Positions 58,701 through 64,000 of a stretch of 64,000 nt of DNA are shown here, piece by piece. Both the position numbers and the translations under genes were made by a program. Position 1 is the first letter of the stretch. The number at the start of each line of letters is the position of its first letter. The notes under the pieces were generated by a model. The model ran no database searches and was not told where the DNA came from. It saw nothing but the letters and a program-made list of their open reading frames with translations. The stretch is from assembly GCF_040448675.1 (NCBI RefSeq), contig NZ_CP159289.1, forward strand, positions 5,687,001 to 5,751,000, read 5' to 3'. The stretch is from Dyadobacter sp. 676 (GTDB taxonomy: Bacteria > Bacteroidota > Bacteroidia > Cytophagales > Spirosomataceae).

Positions 58701-59153
58701 GAGGGATTTCATCAGGTTCGGGTTGCCGGCACGTACAATATCGTCGTTTTTGATGTTACTCACCGAATAAGCCAATTGTTTCGAGTCCCGGCTGATGCCA
58801 AGAGCTGTCACAACCACCTCTTTCAGGTTCTCCGCGCTGGGGACAATCGCTACGTCGATGACGCTCCGGTTGTCCACCTGAACTTCCTGCTGCTGATAAC
58901 CTACGAACGAGAAAACCAGCGTCGGATTTCCCGGTCCTACCTCGATCGAATACGCGCCCGAGGCGTCCGACGACGTCCCCGTTTGCGTTCCTTTGATAAG
59001 GATATTGACACCGGGCATCGCTGTACCATCCTCTTTTGAGGTAACTTTTCCTCGTACAACCTGGGCTGTCGCCGAGCTGGCGAGGCTGATAGCCGAAATA
59101 AAGACTATCCATTTGAATAATGCCACCTCGCGAAATTTGAAAAAAGAACACAT
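55788..59153 (-). CDS. SusC/RagA TonB-dependent receptor without STN domain
   Basis: The product has 1121 residues. A signal peptide ends near residue 30 (SSATAQ). The regulatory-like domain (VRGKVTSKEDGTAMPGVNIL) spans about 32-105, the plug starts at about 110 (LKEVVVTALGISRDSKQLAY), and the barrel ends in SYGFKLSLDF. The plug differs from the others here in having TALGISRD instead of TGYG, the sub-type usually paired with SusD-like_2 proteins. It is the first gene of a two-gene operon with the SusD-like gene. It has no STN domain and no adjacent sigma/FecR pair. Confidence 0.94.
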   Translation of the reverse strand: MCSFFKFREVALFKWIVFISAISLASSATAQVVRGKVTSKEDGTAMPGVNILIKGTQTGTSSDASGAYSIEVGPGNPTLVFSFVGYQQQEVQVDNRSVIDVAIVPSAENLKEVVVTALGISRDSKQLAYSVSNIKNDDIVRAGNPNLMKSLDGKVSGVNLTSLSSDPTSSVLVNIRGTTAMPTTGDGGANVAIKGQPLYVIDGIPVGNQTFTAKDGVDFGNILSQLNPNDIASITILKGGSAGALYGAEGGNGVVMITTKSGKGAKKGLGVSFSTMATVEKPYQFIDSQMEFGQGERAYEWQYDNTDTWGPKLDGSFVSDYWDVKSKSWKNGPMVSSRENRVKAYLRSGSTFSNNVAVTGNYDKGSFRLSLSNMTNHGVMPNTKTQQKSVDFNSQYNITNRLSVTVSARYINTFNPNKANTTGSNSVLNSLLFNMPSNLQPLSDMKSYWLDGFEGSLQNGAIMKDDGISVAENNPWWTTYEKIHRFGRDNYFGKLQLNWQFNDHLSLLLRTGMENVKENYELRKSWGEKGDPYGQYVQGTNSSVEANTDAILTYTRDFGKLSLTLAGGGNYRYTNSSNMEITGNDLNSPSLFTLANIKAGTMTVAGDPFLTSKSISAYGTATFGWDEKLFLDVTGRNDWKGILAEEKIHYFYPSASLSWLASETFKLPESFNLLKFRLGLADVGNGLTRQRSIDTYSYDPSPWGAINTVSLKASIVDPNIKAQHSVTQEAGIDLWLLQNKIKFDFTYFVKTQKNQIDNIPLVQGTGYTGLLTNIGDVQSKGFEWGLNLTPVRTKDFTWDVSASFTHYKATITRLSDNFAPNGYVFASYDGKTKVKIAKGETIGNIYEENPVLRVKTGKYAGMPLLDSEQGKIQASSDERDRGQLGNFNPDFILGLNTTLRYKQFTLNMVGSLRKGGKYVSVNQQYLESNGRATSTLGSGDNNPWWVGGRDAEHGGLVWPAAGASQYEAINANNDGKRSDFQDASYVKGVFLNPAYEGDPKDAKDSDYIVNGADPNNTFYDFPYNGYGDIIWNFSATRTYDATNFKMREISLAYTLPPALTRAYKLNNVTLALVGRNLFQWNKSGRHEDPESAFSGVGTSQGILRATLPSIRSYGFKLSLDF

Positions 59154-59562
59154 ATGATTGATTGGGTAACGGTTAATTGTCCTGTCTACCGGTAAATGCT
59201 TCGAGGCATAAAAAGCTCGCGTTCAGTAGATGACAGAACATATACTCGGTAACCGGCCACTTGGGCTATTGTCGGGTCGGGATTACGGAAATTTGAAAGC
59301 GCGCTTTTCGAAAATACCTTGGCCATATGCCGTCCGCCGGAAGAAATTGAGCAACAGGGAATAGCGTAGCCGGACGTAGGTATAATTACGTTGAGGCCTA
59401 AACGAAAGCCGTCGGAGTGCAACTGACACTGCCGGCTGCTTATGTGCATGCGCCGGCCTGCCGTCGCTTTCCGGCACGGGCAAAAACCGGTAGTGGCCAG
59501 TTCCGGATCTGTTCCGTCGGCCTGACTAGTTTCGCCTTTGGCAAGCGGGAGCGAAAGGCATT
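59154..59562. other. intergenic region upstream of the susC gene
   Basis: About 409 bp between the phosphoesterase gene and susC, both on the minus strand. An open stretch here begins at a TTG overlapping the phosphoesterase stop, but its translation has no domain and unnatural composition. The promoter of the susCD pair should lie in this stretch; I see no clear -7 box. Confidence 0.4.
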
Positions 59563-62055
59563 TCAATCCTGATCGAATTCCTCATCCTCTTCTTCTCCTT
59601 TTTCAAGCCTGACGAAAGCGCCACGCCGGGGAGCGGGCATTACGCTTTTCTCCCCGCGCACGGTTTGCCATACGATTTCGCTGAAAACCAGATCGTCGAT
59701 CGCGTCGGGTACGGAAAGATCGAACTGATCGGAGCGGCGGGAATTTGTATTGACGGCCATATTCTTCTGATCAAGGTCTACACCCGGTTTCCGGGAGGTA
59801 AATGCGGCAGGATTAGGCTTATTGTTGAAACATCTCCACATCGGCGTGGCAGCCGCATCGTACTGGCTCATCGGTTTCAGCCCCAATATCAGTTCGATGG
59901 TACGGAGCATTCCCGAGGTGGAGTACATTGTGTGGTCGGCAAAGCCGCGTTTTACGAAACCGCCGGCAACGAATGCAATGGAGCGGTGTGCATCTACATG
60001 GTCCGGGCCATTCTGAGCGTCGTCTTCCAGGATAAACACCACTGATTCGTTCCATACCTTGCTTTTGGAAAGGTGCTCCACAAAGCGTCCCACGGCCAGG
60101 TCGTTATCGGCAACCGCGGCAAATGGCGTCGCTTTTCCGACGCTGGCGCCCGAGGTATGATCGTTGCCAAAACGAATCGTGTTCAGTCTCGGGAGAGTGC
60201 CCGATGCCACCAGCCGATCGAAATCCTTCTCCCAGGCGGCTTCCCTGTCGATGTCCTTGTAGCCGAGGTCGTAACCTTTGAATGTCGGACAGTACTTGCC
60301 TTCCAGGGTTTTGATATTTGCTTTTCCTTCATCGGCGAACCATCCATAGCTACGGAACGTCACGCCTGCGCGCAATGCGTGGTCCCATATGAATCCATCG
60401 CGGGGGTGGGCTATTTCTTTTTGGCCTTCATAGTCGTAAGTACCTCCGCGGCCTCCGTAGCTGGTGACCCAGTTCTTTTCCACGTAATCGTTGGCATAGG
60501 CCGCCGACGACCAGTTATGTCCGTCGGCGCTCACTTCGGCGTCGACATAAAAGTTATCTAGCAACACAAATTCACGGGCGAGCGCGTGCTGATTCGGCGT
60601 GATTTTTTCGGGAAACAAACAAAGCGAACTGTCGCCGTTCCCTTCCTTCATATCCCCGAGTACCTGGTCATAAGTACGGTTTTCCTTGATGATGTAGAAC
60701 ACATATTTGATCGGTGACTTGTCGCCTACTTTCATTGGGATGGGATTCCCGGCCTCGCCTTCAGCATGAAGCTCCTTATTTTTGGTATAAGGTGTATTGG
60801 CGTAAACGACCCGGGAATATGCCGACAGCATTTGGGCCGACGGTACATCGATAATCGACAATGTGCCTTTGAACAACCCGCCAATGTACTGTTCCCTGCC
60901 CGTATAGGCCTGCGGGTTCGGCCCCACCTGCTGCGGAACCTTCGAAAGATTCGGGTTCGGGCCTTTGGGGTTCGCCCTGGACGAAAAGCCTTTTCCGTTG
61001 GTAACGAATATCTTAGGGCCGATCGTTTTTACCGCCGTCGGGTACCAGCCTGTCGGGATAAATCCGACGGAATGGCTGCGTCCTTTGGTTTCTACATCAA
61101 ATACCGCCAGGCAGTTATTATCGGCGTTGGCGATGTACAGCGTTTTTTCATCTTCGCTGAGCGCCAACCCGTTGGGCGTCGTGCCTACCGGCGCATTCGG
61201 GAAAAGCGACGCGGTTAATGTCTCGGAAACCTGCCTTTTGTCCAGGTCGATGAGCGCTACGGTGTTATCGTTGCCATTTGCGACATATAAAAACTTGCCG
61301 TCCCTGGTCAGCAGCAGGTCGTTGGGGTTTTTGTTGGTGGCAATTTCGGCTGAAATTTTCAATGTTTCGGTATTCACAACCGCCACCCGGGAACCGCCCC
61401 AGAGCGAAACATACAGCTCCTTGCCGTCGCGCGAAAGCAGGCAGGTGTAAGCGGCGGCACCCAAATTGAGCTTTGAAGTCGCTTTTTTCGTCCGGATATC
61501 ACAAACATAAAGCGAGCAGTCTTCCTTGGTCACCACATAAATCCTGTGCTGCGCGTCGTCCACGGCTATTCCGGCGGGGGAAATTTTAACGGGCCACGGT
61601 TTCCCCAACACGATCGGCTCGGAGGGTACAAGCTGCCCGCTTTCAATTTTGAATACCAAAATTTTGTTGTCGTTTCCGCCGGACGCATACAACGTTCGTT
61701 CATCCTGGCTGAATGCAAGGCCCAGGTATGATTTGGCAACTGTGGCCGTATCCAGCACTTTTTCCGTCGCCGCGTCGATCAGGGTAATGCTCTGCGTGCT
61801 TTGTCCGTTGTTGGTTACAGCCAGGTATTTTTTTGATGGAGAAACCACCAGGTTCAGGGGCAGATCATCCAGATCCAGGCTTCTCCCCACGGGCGTCAGC
61901 GACCAGCCATTGGGCAGGCCGATGCGTTTCGAGGAAAGTTCCTTATAAACGGCCGCCTCCTCCGACTGCCGCGGGGAACCGGCATTTTTCTTACAGCCGA
62001 AACCAAAAATACAGCTCAGCAGCAGGCAGAGCCCGAAACTCAAATTTTTTATCAT
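59563..62055 (-). CDS. YncE-like beta-propeller fused to alkaline-phosphatase-superfamily phosphoesterase, lipoprotein
   Basis: From ATG 62055 (MIKNLSFGLCLLL) the product has 830 residues with a lipobox GFGC, Cys21. Longer starts place extra non-family residues in front. Residues about 60-400 form a seven-bladed propeller with repeated phrases such as DGKFLYVANGNDNTVALIDL and EDEKTLYIANADNNCLAVFD. From about 440 a phosphoesterase domain follows, with KENRTYDQVLGDM, EVSADGHNWSSAAYANDY and the metal-binding EDDAQNGPDHVDAHRS. Such two-part proteins are exported and thought to split phosphate esters or phospholipids; the substrate here is unknown. It has no operon partner; the susCD pair begins 409 bp downstream on the same strand. 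Confidence 0.88.
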   Translation of the reverse strand: MIKNLSFGLCLLLSCIFGFGCKKNAGSPRQSEEAAVYKELSSKRIGLPNGWSLTPVGRSLDLDDLPLNLVVSPSKKYLAVTNNGQSTQSITLIDAATEKVLDTATVAKSYLGLAFSQDERTLYASGGNDNKILVFKIESGQLVPSEPIVLGKPWPVKISPAGIAVDDAQHRIYVVTKEDCSLYVCDIRTKKATSKLNLGAAAYTCLLSRDGKELYVSLWGGSRVAVVNTETLKISAEIATNKNPNDLLLTRDGKFLYVANGNDNTVALIDLDKRQVSETLTASLFPNAPVGTTPNGLALSEDEKTLYIANADNNCLAVFDVETKGRSHSVGFIPTGWYPTAVKTIGPKIFVTNGKGFSSRANPKGPNPNLSKVPQQVGPNPQAYTGREQYIGGLFKGTLSIIDVPSAQMLSAYSRVVYANTPYTKNKELHAEGEAGNPIPMKVGDKSPIKYVFYIIKENRTYDQVLGDMKEGNGDSSLCLFPEKITPNQHALAREFVLLDNFYVDAEVSADGHNWSSAAYANDYVEKNWVTSYGGRGGTYDYEGQKEIAHPRDGFIWDHALRAGVTFRSYGWFADEGKANIKTLEGKYCPTFKGYDLGYKDIDREAAWEKDFDRLVASGTLPRLNTIRFGNDHTSGASVGKATPFAAVADNDLAVGRFVEHLSKSKVWNESVVFILEDDAQNGPDHVDAHRSIAFVAGGFVKRGFADHTMYSTSGMLRTIELILGLKPMSQYDAAATPMWRCFNNKPNPAAFTSRKPGVDLDQKNMAVNTNSRRSDQFDLSVPDAIDDLVFSEIVWQTVRGEKSVMPAPRRGAFVRLEKGEEEDEEFDQD

Positions 62056-62236
62056 GGTTGCGCAGAGGATAAGGAATAATCGGTAGCAGGAAATCCCGGA
62101 TGGCTCGATGCGGCAAAGGAATTTACAACCGTTCAAATGTAGCTTTTCACAACCGGTAAAAATCAATTCGTAAATTAATGAATTGTTAAGTTAACCAACG
62201 CGGTGAGTTTCGCCTGGCATCATTCCCTGGAGGTTT

Positions 62237-62605
62237 TCAGCCAGCTTTTTTTGCTTTTTTACTTTCTGCATAATGCTCGCCCCAATTGATCAATGCGTCG
62301 TAAACGGCGTGAAGCGATTGGCCCAGCGGGGTTAACCGGTATTCTACACGAGGCGGTACCTCGGGATAAACCATCCGCGTGACGATTCCGTCCTGTTCCA
62401 TTTTACGTAGCTGAGCGGTGAGCGTCTTCTCCGAAATATTCTCCAGCTGGTTGTTAATGTCACAATATCGTACCGATTCGCGATCGCGGAGGAGGCCGTA
62501 TATCCTCATTATCCACTTGCCGCTGATGGTGGCCAGGGCCAATTCAATCGAGCAGGCGGCCGGCGCTTTTTCCCATTCTTTCCGGGTTGTTCTGTTATAT
62601 GCCAA
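62237..62605 (-). CDS. HxlR-family transcription regulator
   Basis: The 122-residue product is a single winged-helix domain. The family signature is CSIELALATISGKWIMRIYGLL, followed by RYCDINNQLENISEKTLTAQLRKMEQDGI as recognition helix region and YRLTPLGQSLHAVYDALINWG. The Cys in the usual position (ACSIELAL) is the residue that senses electrophiles or thiol oxidation in several family members. It is divergent from the Old Yellow Enzyme gene 191 bp away, a classic arrangement in which the regulator controls the reductase. Confidence 0.93.
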   Translation of the reverse strand: MAYNRTTRKEWEKAPAACSIELALATISGKWIMRIYGLLRDRESVRYCDINNQLENISEKTLTAQLRKMEQDGIVTRMVYPEVPPRVEYRLTPLGQSLHAVYDALINWGEHYAESKKAKKAG

Positions 62606-62634
62606 TTTCTACTGTTTCGAGGTGGATATGCTAA

Positions 62635-62678
62635 TACCGGTAAAATTTAATCAATTTTTTTTCATTCGGTAAACCGGT
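62635..62678. promoter_or_regulatory. pair of ACCGGT palindromes, candidate HxlR operators
   Basis: TACCGGTA (62635-62642, an 8-bp palindrome) and ACCGGT (62673-62678) lie in the HxlR/OYE spacer, 37 bp apart from first base to first base, near three helical turns. They are close to the regulator's own start. A binding role is inferred only from position and symmetry. Confidence 0.3.
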
Positions 62679-62796
62679 GATACTGAACAATGCAAACCTT
62701 CAATGCAGTTGCGAACATCGAGGTAAGTTCTTGTAGCATAGATAAAATAGGTCTGTAATTTGTTCGAAAAACCACGGGTTTAAATAACGAATTACA

Positions 62797-63978
62797 ATGA
62801 AAAGTACATCTTTATTCGCTCCCTTCGACCTGGGCGGACAACAATTATCAAACCGGATTGTGATGGCACCAATGACGAGGACCCGTACCTCGCCCGGGGA
62901 TGTGCCGAATGAGCTAATGGCGAAATATTACGGGCAGCGCGCCAGCGCCGGGCTGATTATCGCGGAAGCCACCGACGTCGCCCCCCCATAGCAAGGGCTA
63001 TTTATGGACGCCGGGCGTTTATACGGACGAGCAGGTTCAGGGATGGAAATTGGTGACGGATGCCGTTCACCGGAATGGCGGTAAGATCTTTTTTACAAAT
63101 ATGGCATGTGGGACGAATGTCACATGTTTCGCTGATGCCGGATGGCCAGCAGCCCTGGGGTGTTACCGGGGAACAGGCTACCGGCTCCGACGTGTTCGCG
63201 CACGGCAGCGACGGCAGGTTAACGTTTGTGCCAGCCAGTAAGCCCCGGCAAATCGGGACGGACGAGATACCTGCATTGCTGGAAGATTTCAGATGGGCGT
63301 TTCAGAATGCCGCCGAGGCTGGATTCGACGGAATCGAACTGCACGCGGCCAACGGCTATCTGTTCGAGCAATTCATGAATTCGACGCTTAATACACGTAC
63401 CGACCGCTACGGCGGGCAGACCCTGGAAAACCGAACCCGTTTTCTGCTTGAAGTCGTCGACATCGCGGGCGAGATATTGGGTGCGGACAAAATCGGGGTC
63501 AGACTTTCGCCTTTCGGGCATTATAACAGCATCCCGGCGGACCCGCACGCCGGGGAAACGTTCTTCTACTTGTCCGGGGAATTGGACCGCCGAGGCATTG
63601 CATACCTCCATCTTCTTTACCAGCTTATGCCGGCCGGAAATATGGAAGAAGTAACCAAATTCGAAGAGACGAACCTTCCCGACTATTTTGTCAAAAAGGT
63701 TCGCGATGAATTCCGTGGAGCAATTATCTGGTGCGGCAGTTTTGACAAGGAAACGGCTGAGCGTGCATTGGCTACCGGCATGGTGGACCTGATCGCCTTC
63801 GGGCGTCCTTTTATAGGTAATCCCGATCTGGTTGCCCGGCTCAGGAACAATTGGCCTTTGACGGTGGCAGACCGTTCGGTCTATTACACCAGGAATGGCG
63901 AAACCGGGTTCACCGATTTTCCAAACTTCGCCCCCCCTGGCTACGGAGGCCCGCTCACAGCTGGCGGCCGGACTATAA
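62797..63978 (+). CDS. Old Yellow Enzyme-family NADH:flavin oxidoreductase/alkene reductase, three frameshifts
   Basis: Three length changes break the frame: seven C at 62981-62987 (six needed), six T at 63089-63094 (five needed), and probably seven C at 63931-63937 (six give a stop at 63976-63978). Repaired, the protein has about 392 residues. The FMN barrel begins FAPFDLGGQQLSNRIVMAPM. EATDVAPHSKGYLWTPGVYT and IWHVGRMSHVSL follow. The active site is in GIELHAANGYLFEQFM, and FMN-phosphate contacts come near IAFGRPFIGNPDLV. The family reduces activated C=C bonds and nitro groups with NAD(P)H. The divergent HxlR gene probably regulates it. If the last C-run is correct as read, the frame stays open past the window edge. 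Confidence 0.85.
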
Positions 63979-64000
63979 ATGTGCAGTTTCTTAAACTGGT

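Noticed and set aside
59186..59566. 126-codon minus-strand open frame after the phosphoesterase gene
   Set aside because: It needs a TTG start inside the preceding stop region, has unnatural composition (many Ser, Arg, Cys, Pro) and no domain.
1..64000. CRISPR arrays, tRNA or rRNA genes, insertion sequences and attachment sites
   Set aside because: I looked for regularly spaced repeats, cloverleaf-like segments, transposase motifs and flanking inverted repeats and saw none; small or diverged elements could have been missed by eye.

Overview
The window reads as a Bacteroidota chromosome segment, most like Cytophagales/Spirosomaceae (Dyadobacter-like). This rests on five SusC/RagA TonB-dependent receptors (one partial), four SusD-type lipoproteins, two ECF sigma/FecR pairs, a fragment of a type IX secretion sorting domain, -7 boxes of the TAnnTTTG type, and the near absence of Shine-Dalgarno spacing. 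The genus is an inference. I saw no rRNA, tRNA, CRISPR array, insertion sequence or phage gene.

Layout. 1-2.3 kb: start of a SusC gene and a divergent secreted esterase. 2.5-19.2 kb: one long plus-strand locus of ECF sigma, FecR, SusC, SusD, an exported cyanophycinase-like S51 peptidase, a second SusC/SusD pair, two DoxX-like membrane proteins, a SoxD-like cytochrome c and a SoxC-like Tat-exported molybdopterin sulfite dehydrogenase. Most gaps are under 20 bp, so it is probably one operon joining outer-membrane uptake to periplasmic sulfur-type oxidation. 19.4-23.7 kb: two DUF4142 lipoproteins, an FRG-domain protein, a T9SS remnant, and a Crp-type regulator with a quinone oxidoreductase-like gene. 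23.9-33.5 kb: a second ECF sigma/FecR/SusC/SusD locus ending in an exported FAD oxidoreductase and a protein with an FMN_bind-like motif. 33.5-38.3 kb: two short-chain dehydrogenases, a short AraC regulator and an orphan FtsX/MacB permease. 38.6-44.8 kb: a large secreted protein of unknown function, a small conserved protein, a GT-C membrane glycosyltransferase and an amine-oxidase-like flavoprotein. 45-52.4 kb: a signalling cluster of one receiver, a CheB protein, a 1380-residue CheB-CheR-PAS-histidine kinase fusion and a dual-receiver protein. 52.5-54.1 kb: two small hypotheticals and a strong terminator. 54.1-62.1 kb: a minus-strand SusD/SusC pair and a beta-propeller/phosphoesterase lipoprotein. 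62.2-64 kb: an HxlR regulator divergent from an Old Yellow Enzyme gene.

Two observations stand out. First, both ECF sigma genes are followed by the same bipartite motif at identical spacing (TTCTACTACCAA, 10 nt, then GTCnGTC), a strong candidate for the sigma-dependent promoter of the fecR-susCD operons. Second, nine genes are broken by eleven single-base length changes, all at homopolymer runs of 6-8 and ten of them +1. This looks like systematic sequence error, with hypermutation or slippage as the alternative. I describe these genes as whole proteins and give the position of each break.
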